From Nitrospiria bacterium (GTDB lineage: Bacteria > Nitrospirota > Nitrospiria > Nitrospirales > UBA8639): a DNA stretch of 6,479 nt. This document shows, piece after piece, positions 1-6,457 of this stretch. The notes under the pieces were generated by a model that saw only the letters and a program-made list of their open reading frames with translations, searched no databases and was not told the DNA's origin. Positions within the stretch are counted from its first letter, which is position 1. Every line of letters starts with the position of its first letter. The position numbers and the translations under genes were made by a program. The stretch is from the NCBI GenBank assembly GCA_030430725.1, contig JAUIKP010000191.1, forward strand, positions 1 through 6,479. The letters run 5' to 3'.

Positions 1-239
1 AGCGTACTTTAAAAAAGTTCTTTCCTTTTCTCAAACCAAAAGGAAAAATAGTGATTGGAAATTTCAACACTGAGAATCCCAGTCGCGGTTATATGGAACT
101 TTTTAAATGGGATTTATTTCATCGAAACAAACTTCATCTTCGTATGCTCGCGCAGGAATGCGGATTTACAGAAAATCAAATCCGTATTGAACAAGAACCT
201 GAAGGGGTCAACCTATTTTTGGTTATCACAAAAAATTAA
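1..239 (+). CDS. C-terminal end of a class I SAM-dependent methyltransferase (5' truncated by window edge)
   Basis: The frame is open from base 3 through the left edge to the TAA at 237-239, so this is the last ~79 codons of a longer gene rather than a gene starting at the internal GTG at 51. The visible residues read FLKPKGKIVIGNF, then NPSRGYMEL, then a region with R/L-rich helices, and end in EPEGVNLFLVITKN. A late 'LKPGG.iviGNF...NPSR' strand, followed by a 'LA.e.GF' helix and a closing 'EPEGvNLFL' strand, is what I know from the C-terminal half of Rossmann-fold SAM methyltransferases, including those resembling PhcB-type proteins. The SAM-binding motifs (GxGxG) lie outside the window, so substrate and exact family cannot be read. 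It is convergent to the kinase genes and shares the intergenic hairpin at 316-345 with them. I am fairly sure of the fold and unsure of the subfamily. Confidence 0.68.
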   Translation, partial: RTLKKFFPFLKPKGKIVIGNFNTENPSRGYMELFKWDLFHRNKLHLRMLAQECGFTENQIRIEQEPEGVNLFLVITKN

Positions 240-315
240 ACAGGACCGAAGGGCCTCTCCTTCCCTGCAGCTGGACGATACGCATGGCATATTTAAGGAC
301 AGTAGCAGCAGAAAA

Positions 316-345
316 TGGGGAATCCATTACCATATGGATTCCCCA
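316..345 (-). terminator. Perfect 12-bp inverted repeat between convergent genes; likely terminator of the kinase transcript
   Basis: TGGGGAATCCAT (316-327) and ATGGATTCCCCA (334-345) are exact reverse complements around a 6-nt loop (328-333). Read on the minus strand, the stem is followed directly by TTTTC, from the A run at 312-315. That suits rho-independent termination 65-94 nt after the hybrid-kinase stop codon. On the plus strand the stem is followed by CGTTTAG, a weaker tail, so it may also serve the methyltransferase gene less efficiently. The rest of the 170-bp gap (240-409) shows nothing else I can name. Confidence 0.68.
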
Positions 346-409
346 CGTTTAGACGGACAATTATTCAAATGCCAAGACACAGCACCCAGGCCAAGGCCCA
401 TGATGTCGT

Positions 410-2728
410 CTACTCTAAAACCGAATGAAGTACCACACTGAGATCTACAAGGTTGAAAGGCTTTGCGACTCGCCCCTTGAAACCATACTCCTGATAATTG
501 GCAAGGACAGGGTCATTTGAATAACCACTTACCACAATAGCTTTGACTTGGGGATCTATAGTTAATAGCCGACTGATGACTTCTTTCCCTCCTACCCCCC
601 CTGGAATGGTTAAATCCAGAATGACGGCGGAAAATGGAGAACCCATTTCTCTTGCCTCACAAAAATTCCTCAAGGCTTCGTCTCCGTCTTTGGCTGTTTG
701 GTAGCTGTATCCACAGGTTTCTATCATCTCCCCAAGAACTTTTCGAATTTGGATTTCATCATCCATGATCAGAATTTTTCCCTGCCCTACTTTCACCTTC
801 CGCTCCGGCACTTCCTGAGGCATTTCTTGAAAAGAGATAGCTGGAAGAAATAAAGAAAAGGTACTACCTTCCCCGAGTACGGACTTCACGGCCAACACAC
901 CTCCATGATTTCTAACAATGGAGTAGGACGTTGCAAGACCTAACCCTGACCCCGTGGACTTTGTCGTAAAATAGGGATCAAATATTTTTTCTAGATTGTC
1001 CTTTGAAATTCCAATCCCATTGTCAATGAAGCTGATTTCAACCCAATCCTGAGCTGACGAAGGAATTTGTCCCAGACCCGAGAGTTCAATCCCATCCCCC
1101 GTAACATTGTGAGCTTGAATGATACATTCCCCACCTGCTTCCATCGCCTGCCTCGCATTGATCACAAGATTATGAATCACCTGGCAAATTTGGCCTACAT
1201 CGATAGTGACTGGCCACAAATCTTCCGAAATGTTAAAGATTGCACGGACATTAGATCCCGCGAGCACCAACCGGACATTTTCATACAATATCTCCTTCAA
1301 GGAAACCGTCTTTTTCACTGGGGCCCCACCCTTAGAAAAAGTTAGGAGTTGCCTCGCAATTTCTTGTGCTCTTAACGAGGCATGTTCCGCCTCAGAAATC
1401 CGATCAAACAGCGGATTAGATGAGTCCAATGTGTATTTCGCCAATGACAGTTGACCTAAAATAGCTGTAAGCAGGTTATTAAAGTCATGGGCAAGCCCTC
1501 CAGCCAAGAGTCCAAGTGATTCGAGCTTTGCCCCCCTCAACCTCTCTTCCTCCCATTTTTTTCTTTCCGTCACATCCTGAGCAATCCCAATGACCCGATA
1601 TATCCTCCCCAATGAATCCTTCACCGGAAATGTTCGGTTATGAATCCAGCGTAGCTCCTGATGACGAGTAACGATTCGATACTCAAGATCAAGGCCTTTC
1701 GCATCTATTCTCCTCAGAAACAAATCTTCCACCTTGGCTTGGTCTTCCTTTAATACAATGCTTAACCAATCGAAGTGGTTATTCATGAGTTTTTGAGGAT
1801 CCCCGCCCCAAAGTCGTTTGTAAGCAGGACTCACATAGACTATTTGCTGTACGTTTACATCCCAGATCCAAAACACACTATCCACCGTTTCAGCCAATTG
1901 GCGAAATTTTTCATCACTGTCTCTAAAAGCCAGTTCAGCCATTCGAACATCTGTCACATCACGACAAATCAACAAGACGGTTAAAATCTGTCCACCAATC
2001 GTTGGCTCGGGGCAAAATCGAATCTCAAAATTTTTCAGTCCCTGCCGAGTAGGATGGGAAATCTCCAGAGATTCTGACATGCCATTTTTACAAACCAATT
2101 GAATTTTCTCCTCAAAAATACCTGCGACCTTTTGAGAAACCCCCAATTCTATGAATTCCTTACCCAAGTACTTTTCCGGGGGAATTGGGTCATCGCTATC
2201 CCACCATCGATTTAAATACATCACACGATTTTTGCGATCAAATCGTCCAATAATATCGGGAAGATTGCCGGTCAAGGATTGAAGCTCTCGGTCCCACCGC
2301 TGTAATTCCTCTTTGAAATGTTGGTGATCAGGGATTTCGATTAACGCACCATGGCAAATCATTTCATTTTGGATGTCCCCTTGAGACATCACACTATTTT
2401 CTTGAACCCAAACCACACGATTTCCTTCACCGAGCATCCGATACTCTAATCGAATGGTTGCCGGCAAATGGGTGTGTTTCTCCCAAGCTCTCAAAAACAC
2501 GTTCCGATCTTCAGGATGAATCCGACAAAAAAACGCTTTAGGATCTTGGATTAGTTGCTCAGGAGTTAGGCTTATCAAGGAATGGATGAACGGACTCACA
2601 AACTCAAATTTCCGATCAATTCCCTGTTGAATGCACTGATAGACAACCAATGGCACATGGTCAAAAACGGAACGTTCATTTTGAGAGAAGCTCTTCATAA
2701 AGGAAGAATGACGCCATTCGACCATCAA
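410..2728 (-). CDS. Soluble hybrid histidine kinase: PAS-PAS-PAS-HisKA-HATPase-receiver
   Basis: This 772-residue cytoplasmic sensor kinase should autophosphorylate on His and pass the phosphate to its own receiver. Three PAS domains lie at about 17-133, 144-262 and 270-388, the last ending in a PAC-like stretch (GIAQDVTERKK). The dimerisation/phosphoacceptor helix has GGLAHDFNNLLTAI with H414, the HPK4/NtrB-like style. The ATPase domain is complete: N-box NLVINARQAM (N524), G1 DNGIGI (569-574), F-box FDPYFTTK (583-590) and G2 GSGLGLA (593-599). The receiver (~650-772) keeps the acidic pair D656/D657, phosphoacceptor D705, S734 and K756. No transmembrane segment or signal peptide is visible, so the ligand or redox signal is intracellular or relayed by a partner. 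No DNA-binding or enzymatic output domain is present; output needs another protein. The start is TTG at 2728 or ATG at 2725: a GGAG at 2737-2740 lies 8 nt before the TTG and 11 nt before the ATG. It lies 57 bp behind the 7TM gene, presumably in one operon. Confidence 0.95.
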   Translation of the reverse strand: MMVEWRHSSFMKSFSQNERSVFDHVPLVVYQCIQQGIDRKFEFVSPFIHSLISLTPEQLIQDPKAFFCRIHPEDRNVFLRAWEKHTHLPATIRLEYRMLGEGNRVVWVQENSVMSQGDIQNEMICHGALIEIPDHQHFKEELQRWDRELQSLTGNLPDIIGRFDRKNRVMYLNRWWDSDDPIPPEKYLGKEFIELGVSQKVAGIFEEKIQLVCKNGMSESLEISHPTRQGLKNFEIRFCPEPTIGGQILTVLLICRDVTDVRMAELAFRDSDEKFRQLAETVDSVFWIWDVNVQQIVYVSPAYKRLWGGDPQKLMNNHFDWLSIVLKEDQAKVEDLFLRRIDAKGLDLEYRIVTRHQELRWIHNRTFPVKDSLGRIYRVIGIAQDVTERKKWEEERLRGAKLESLGLLAGGLAHDFNNLLTAILGQLSLAKYTLDSSNPLFDRISEAEHASLRAQEIARQLLTFSKGGAPVKKTVSLKEILYENVRLVLAGSNVRAIFNISEDLWPVTIDVGQICQVIHNLVINARQAMEAGGECIIQAHNVTGDGIELSGLGQIPSSAQDWVEISFIDNGIGISKDNLEKIFDPYFTTKSTGSGLGLATSYSIVRNHGGVLAVKSVLGEGSTFSLFLPAISFQEMPQEVPERKVKVGQGKILIMDDEIQIRKVLGEMIETCGYSYQTAKDGDEALRNFCEAREMGSPFSAVILDLTIPGGVGGKEVISRLLTIDPQVKAIVVSGYSNDPVLANYQEYGFKGRVAKPFNLVDLSVVLHSVLE

Positions 2729-2736
2729 TGGCCTGA

Positions 2737-2740
2737 CTCC
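2737..2740 (-). promoter_or_regulatory. Ribosome binding site of the hybrid kinase gene
   Basis: On the minus strand GGAG stands 8 nt before TTG (2728-2726) and 11 nt before the adjacent ATG (2725-2723). The next in-frame ATG (residue 11, at 2698) has no purine-rich site before it, so translation very likely begins at one of the first two codons. Spacing slightly favours TTG; codon preference favours ATG. The protein differs by only one residue. Confidence 0.5.
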
Positions 2741-2785
2741 GAGGGAGTGTCCGTATCCAACAACCAGGATTCTACCAGTATTGTT

Positions 2786-5002
2786 CTACGGAAAAAGATG
2801 TTCAGCGTCTGGGGTTACCTTCACTGGCTTAAGAGGAATGGCGGGGTTCCGAAAGGAAGTCAAGGGAAACTCTTTGTCATCGGGTAGACTAATGGGCAAT
2901 TGGATCTGAAATCCAAGAATGCCACGCTTATTGGTCAAAAGCTGAAAACGTCCAGAATGCCGTTGAATAATGTGATGAGCCAGGATTAACCCTTGGGTGG
3001 CGGAAGGATCAGGCTCATCTAAGCAAGTATCAAAGTCCCATTCCTCTATTGAAACCAGCTCAGAATACATCGACGATTTTTCAGCTTTCCACCACACCGC
3101 AATTTGAAGCCAATTTTGTCCCAAAACCTGTCGATCAGATTCTGTTTCAATTCGCAAAGTTCCCGACAATTGCGAGGGATCCTTTAAGAGAAATAACAGG
3201 CCGTTGAAAATAGCCTGCATGAGCCCTTGGCGATCTACAGAGACCACCGGTACATCGGAACTAAATATTTTCTCAATCATCGTCTTATGGTAAGCAGGGT
3301 TGCTTGCTACAAACAAAAGACAGGAATCAATGATATCGTGAATGTGGGCTTTTGCGTTCAATGATCCCGATATGGGCTTGACATATTCTCTGATCTCTTT
3401 TGTTAACGCCTCTATTTTTGCAAGATCTTCTCCCACTATACGATGTAGCCTATCCATAAATTCCCCGTCATGACGCCGCAATTCAGCTACTTGAACAAAC
3501 GCTTTAATTGAGACTAACGGACTATGAAGTTCTTGAGTCAATCCATTGGCCATGGCTTCGAGGGACCGTAGACGATCCACTTGGCAAAGCAAATTTTGGG
3601 ATCGGTGAATTTCTTCCCGCAATATGGCATTTTCTAGAGCTAAGGCAGATTCCTGAATGATCGTATTCCAAAAGGTTTTCCCACCCATTGTTCGAATAGC
3701 TTCACTTGACGTAGGGCCAAGCGCCAAAACACCTAATAATTGGTTATTTCCAAAGATCGGATAAAACACCTCTAATCCGGCACTTTCTAATATTTCAGCT
3801 ATGCGCCTCTCACCGTCATTTGAGTCTAAACTTTTTAAATCCCCAATGGAGACCTTTGCCTGCGTAAATAGTAATAATTGTGGCAGATTATCGGAGATTG
3901 TCCATCCGTTTTGGATAACAGGATGATCAGGAGAAAACCCAAAACTCGAAACTGCCCGATACCGATTTTCTTCAACTTGCAAAACAAAGATTGCAGCCTT
4001 CGATGCTCCGGCACTTCTTCCTACCGTTTCCAGAATGGCCTGTCCCAAATCCTGAATATTGTGTATGTGAGCGACTTTCGATGAGAATCTGGAGAGGGCG
4101 TGAGTCCTCAATTCCCTACCTTTGAGGATGGTTCTCGCGACCGCACCTTTCGTTCCCACTTTCATCTGATAAACTCCCACAACCGTCAGGAGATGCAGTA
4201 GAAGTTGCACGACCGAAAACCTGACATTAATGACCCCAAGGAGGGATTTCTGCGCCAGTAGGAGCATCGGGTACACAGGTTGTGACACAAATAATAAAAT
4301 AGCAAAATAGGACAATCCCTTTTCAACATAGACTGAAAATTCCAACCAGTGAAATCGCAACAAGGTATACGCTACGATTGAAATATAAACCGCAAAACCA
4401 ATGGTACCGTAAGGCAATATTTCAATCCCATACCACAGGGGATAATTAGTGGCCCCACCTAAGTATCCGATTCCAGAGCCTATGAGGAGATACAAAAATT
4501 GCCTTCGACGCAATCCCTTTTCCCTCGAATAGGCTTGAATAAGAAGAAGATGCGCAAAGATTACAAGACCGACCCACCAAATCAGACAAAAATGAAAGAC
4601 CAAACCAGGCACACCCCAAAAGGGAAAGATAGAAATTTGGCGGACACCTTGAATGAAGAAAGGCGTAAAATCGGCAAGAAGGAATACCCCACCCACAAGG
4701 TAATTCAATTTAATAGTAGTTCTATAAATATTCTCCTTCCGAAGTAGATACAACACATGATGCAGAAACGTAATGGGAATAAAAATAGCCCCGGCCATTA
4801 AAATCCGGAGATTGAGGAGGGCAAAAAATTCGGATTCAGTGACTTGCCAGGCAAAGTACCCAAAACTCCACAAGGCAGTGGCAATTCCAAATAAACCAAA
4901 CGTCCAATGCCTGGGATCCTTTGGAGCGCGGAAGTAGACAAAGGAGGCCAACCCTGCAGCGGCTAATCCATTCAACAATCCACTAATGGCAAAAAATTCC
5001 AC
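2786..5002 (-). CDS. Membrane sensor with 7TM-type N-terminus, GAF domain and degenerate (pseudo) histidine kinase core
   Basis: The 738-residue protein starts with about 280 residues of hydrophobic segments (roughly 3-24, 33-53, 62-88, 97-118, 130-156, 168-185, 195-215, 228-250, 262-280). The pattern, including IFIPITFLHHVLYLL, resembles the 7TM sensor region of histidine kinases (HisKA_7TM type). A GAF-like domain follows at ~315-460, then a coiled linker and a HisKA-like helix pair at ~475-542. Where active kinases have AHE..NPL this protein reads TQELHSPL, so the phosphoacceptor His is Q490. The N-box (QAIFNGLLFLL, 596-606) keeps N600 but has F604 at the Mg-binding Asn. No DxGxG motif is present (VWWKAEKSS, 636-644), and G2 is TQGLILA instead of GxGLGLA. 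The ATPase fold still seems present, shown by HHIIQRHSGRF and the final FQIQLP strand. It should therefore be a receptor without kinase activity. The GTG start at 5002 lacks a clear Shine-Dalgarno; no usable ATG, GTG or TTG lies upstream before the TGA at 5060-5062. The frame is long and unbroken, so it is not a decayed gene. Confidence 0.9.
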   Translation of the reverse strand: MEFFAISGLLNGLAAAGLASFVYFRAPKDPRHWTFGLFGIATALWSFGYFAWQVTESEFFALLNLRILMAGAIFIPITFLHHVLYLLRKENIYRTTIKLNYLVGGVFLLADFTPFFIQGVRQISIFPFWGVPGLVFHFCLIWWVGLVIFAHLLLIQAYSREKGLRRRQFLYLLIGSGIGYLGGATNYPLWYGIEILPYGTIGFAVYISIVAYTLLRFHWLEFSVYVEKGLSYFAILLFVSQPVYPMLLLAQKSLLGVINVRFSVVQLLLHLLTVVGVYQMKVGTKGAVARTILKGRELRTHALSRFSSKVAHIHNIQDLGQAILETVGRSAGASKAAIFVLQVEENRYRAVSSFGFSPDHPVIQNGWTISDNLPQLLLFTQAKVSIGDLKSLDSNDGERRIAEILESAGLEVFYPIFGNNQLLGVLALGPTSSEAIRTMGGKTFWNTIIQESALALENAILREEIHRSQNLLCQVDRLRSLEAMANGLTQELHSPLVSIKAFVQVAELRRHDGEFMDRLHRIVGEDLAKIEALTKEIREYVKPISGSLNAKAHIHDIIDSCLLFVASNPAYHKTMIEKIFSSDVPVVSVDRQGLMQAIFNGLLFLLKDPSQLSGTLRIETESDRQVLGQNWLQIAVWWKAEKSSMYSELVSIEEWDFDTCLDEPDPSATQGLILAHHIIQRHSGRFQLLTNKRGILGFQIQLPISLPDDKEFPLTSFRNPAIPLKPVKVTPDAEHLFP

Positions 5003-5069
5003 GGGTTTCGTGTTATTGACAAAGGAAGATTGACCTACGCATCCGCACCTGGAAAGAATTCATCATGTC

Positions 5070-5089
5070 AAAAAGGCCGCACCAGCCTT
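5070..5089 (-). terminator. Small rho-independent terminator between the HAD/67-codon unit and the kinase operon
   Basis: On the minus strand AAGGC (5089-5085) pairs with GCCTT (5077-5073). An inner T-G pair and a 5-nt loop complete the hairpin, and the downstream arm runs into TTTTTG. The stem begins 18 nt after the stop codon of the 67-codon frame, a normal position for an intrinsic terminator. It implies that the HAD transcript ends here and that the kinase pair has its own promoter between about 5003 and 5069. That 67-bp stretch holds no convincing -35/-10 pair by eye. An overlapping alternative stem, CCGCA/TGCGG (5094-5078), uses the same bases. Confidence 0.55.
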
Positions 5090-5107
5090 GCGGGGTTTAC
5101 TTTGATT

Positions 5108-5311
5108 TTAAACCGTAACCTGAATGGCTAAAATGGTCAAGTATTCGCCATTTTGATTTTCACTGGGTTCCCAAGAAACTTTAGAATCGTGAAGGATTGC
5201 CCCGCGAGCTTGGCGCCTAACCATTGGCCCCATTCGGGCTTTTAGAATTCCCCATCCTAACCCCCCGTCGATTGGGAAAAAGCCACGAAATGTTTGGCCG
5301 TAAATTCGCAT
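5108..5311 (-). CDS. Hypothetical 67-residue protein, family not recognised
   Basis: An ATG-initiated frame of 67 codons fills most of the 348-bp gap between the 7TM sensor and HAD genes. It starts 39 bp after the HAD stop codon and is followed by a probable terminator 18 nt past its own stop. The N-terminal half is rich in Gly and Arg (FFPIDGGLGWGILKARMG), and the C-terminal part (KVSWEPSEN, then a hydrophobic YLTILAIQVTV) looks like beta strands. No signal peptide, membrane segment or metal-binding motif is visible. The only ribosome-site candidate is a weak AGG about 12 nt before the ATG, and 13 open codons lie before the ATG back to the HAD stop. Position on the same strand, tight spacing and the terminator argue for a real last gene of a HAD transcript. 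The poor start signal and lack of family resemblance argue against. I cannot assign a function. Confidence 0.45.
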   Translation of the reverse strand: MRIYGQTFRGFFPIDGGLGWGILKARMGPMVRRQARGAILHDSKVSWEPSENQNGEYLTILAIQVTV

Positions 5312-5350
5312 TCGGCAGGGTTGCCTAAAAATTGAGTGACGGATGTGTTT

Positions 5351-6073
5351 TTAGGGATGCAGGAGGTCGTATGAAGATAGTTGGATCAAATTTGAAAGGG
5401 TCTGTGGATGAGGAAGGATATTTATAGAACGATCAATTAAGACGGCATGAAGACCAGCTTGTCGAGCCCCCTCGAAATCCTCAATAGGGTGGTCTCCCAC
5501 ATGAAGTGCTTCTTGTGGGATTACCATATGCTCATCGAGTGCATGAGTAAAAATATTTTTGGCCGGTTTGGCAGCTCCGACCAAACTGGAAATTGTCACA
5601 GAATCAAAAAACGTATTGAGACCAAGCCCACGCGAAACCTCAAAAAACCGACTATCAAAATTGGAAATAATTCCGAGTTCAAAGCCTTGCCCCTTCAGCT
5701 CAGCTAATATGTCGAGTGTCTCAGGAAACAGCTCCCAATGGGTTGACTTCCCAAACGCCTCGAATACTTCATCAAAAAAATCGTCAAATCCTTCGAACAT
5801 CCCTACCCGATAAAAAACAGCATGCACAAGGTCAAACCACCACAGCCGCTCGCACTGTTTGAGTTTTTCAGGCCGCTCCACAGAGAAAATCGGAAGGGGC
5901 ATGTCTTTCATGGTTTGCTTGAAAGCTGCATTCAAGGCATGTCGAGTGTGTTCGTTGTCCGGGACCCCGTATTTTTTGGCATACGTTAAATAAACCTCCC
6001 CTACCGATCCCTTCACATCGAATAAGGTCCCGACGGCATCAAAAAAAATAACTTTTATGTTGGAGGAGCTCAT
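5351..6073 (-). CDS. HAD-superfamily hydrolase, REG-2/HDHD3-like (subfamily IA)
   Basis: This is a cytoplasmic haloacid-dehalogenase-fold protein, about 240 residues from the ATG at 6073; positions below count from the in-frame TTG at 6082, which would add three residues. Motif I is FFDAVGTLF with nucleophile D15, motif II is ISN (S140), motif III is K172 (AAKPAKNIF), and motif IV is HVGDHPIED with D197 and D202. An alpha-helical cap lies at ~25-115. The overall pattern, including GEVYLTYAKKYGV, the RLWWFDLV tryptophan pair in the cap and GIISNFDSR, matches the REG-2-like/HDHD3 group as I remember it. The usual second Asp of motif I (general acid/base) is V17. Human HDHD3 also lacks it, so this is probably a family trait, but it makes phosphatase activity uncertain. 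The substrate cannot be deduced. Neither start has a Shine-Dalgarno; I prefer ATG because MSSSNIKVIFF gives the usual short lead to motif I. Confidence 0.88.
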   Translation of the reverse strand: MSSSNIKVIFFDAVGTLFDVKGSVGEVYLTYAKKYGVPDNEHTRHALNAAFKQTMKDMPLPIFSVERPEKLKQCERLWWFDLVHAVFYRVGMFEGFDDFFDEVFEAFGKSTHWELFPETLDILAELKGQGFELGIISNFDSRFFEVSRGLGLNTFFDSVTISSLVGAAKPAKNIFTHALDEHMVIPQEALHVGDHPIEDFEGARQAGLHAVLIDRSINILPHPQTLSNLIQLSSYDLLHP

Positions 6074-6163
6074 GCCATACAATGAGGTGGGAAAAGGATC
6101 AAGGGCTGAGAAACCGCTAACCCATCCTCTACCAAAATTGGCTCGGTGGATTCAATTAAAGAC

Positions 6164-6184
6164 CCCCGCCTTGAGCGGACGGGG
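6164..6184 (-). other. GC-rich hairpin in the 267-bp gap upstream of the HAD gene
   Basis: CCCCG (6164-6168) pairs with CGGGG (6180-6184), with two further C-G pairs possible inside across an A bulge. An alternative register pairs CCGC (6166-6169) with GCGG (6175-6178). On the minus strand the stem is followed by GTCTTTAATTG, a poor U tract. It lies ~157 nt after the stop of the 36-codon gene and 91 nt before the HAD start. It could be a weak terminator of the former or a leader structure of the latter. Nothing else in 6074-6340 is recognisable: no gene, RNA or clear promoter. Confidence 0.25.
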
Positions 6185-6340
6185 CATTCGATGGAAGATG
6201 CCTCTCACACTTTCAAACGGTAACCTACATAGCCAGCTAAGGGGAATAGCAAGGGCAATCAAACGAAAACCATAAGGGAGGAAATTCAAGAGAGAAATGA
6301 GGAACTGTGGAATAAGGCCACGGCATCAAAAATCATGTTC

Positions 6341-6451
6341 TTATTTCTTTTTGCCCTTTTCCCGGCGGGCAACTTCTAACGCCTTTACCCGCTGTTGATT
6401 TTTTCGATGCTTTCTTCGCAAATCACGATCTTTTTGCCGACCACGTGGCAT
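6341..6451 (-). CDS. Small, very basic protein of 36 residues, family not assigned
   Basis: An ATG at 6451 opens a 36-codon frame ending in TAA at 6341-6343. The product begins MPRGRQKDRDLRRKHRK and ends RREKGKKK. About half of its residues are Lys, Arg or His, with only one hydrophobic patch (VKALEVA). This composition suits RNA or ribosome binding by a mostly helical or disordered peptide, similar in flavour to small basic ribosome-associated proteins, but I do not recognise a named family. The AGGAGAA Shine-Dalgarno at 6458-6464 is by far the best in the window and supports real, probably high, expression. Any promoter lies beyond the right edge. No clear terminator follows directly; the hairpin at 6164-6184 is the nearest candidate. 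The charged composition and strong start signal make a chance frame unlikely. Confidence 0.72.
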   Translation of the reverse strand: MPRGRQKDRDLRRKHRKNQQRVKALEVARREKGKKK

Positions 6452-6457
6452 GGGTGA

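Noticed and set aside
55..441. 128-codon plus-strand frame beginning inside the methyltransferase tail
   Set aside because: It overlaps the methyltransferase in another frame and then crosses the hairpin into the end of the hybrid kinase. Its translation has no domain-like pattern.
1067..1454. Overlapping plus-strand frames inside the hybrid kinase gene
   Set aside because: They are antisense to the conserved HisKA/ATPase coding region, and their translations look like shadow sequence.
4499..4747. Lys-rich plus-strand frame within the 7TM region
   Set aside because: It is antisense to hydrophobic codons; a Lys/Thr-rich shadow is expected opposite Phe/Leu/Ile-rich membrane segments.
2786..5002. 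Calling the 7TM kinase a pseudogene
   Set aside because: There is no frameshift or internal stop over 738 codons, and all folded regions remain recognisable; the losses are confined to catalytic motifs.
5043..5071. TTGACA on the minus strand at 5071-5066 as the -35 of a kinase promoter
   Set aside because: It is a perfect -35 match overlapping the terminator tail, but at 16-18 bp spacing the bases are GTGCGG-like, with no -10 element.
6057..6275. 72-codon plus-strand frame over the HAD start and upstream gap
   Set aside because: There is no ribosome site or family resemblance, and half of it is antisense to the HAD gene's first codons and leader.
6074..6340. Riboswitch or small RNA in the gap upstream of the HAD gene
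   Set aside because: Apart from one short GC-rich hairpin I could not match any known riboswitch core, and no strong terminator or promoter frames a transcript.
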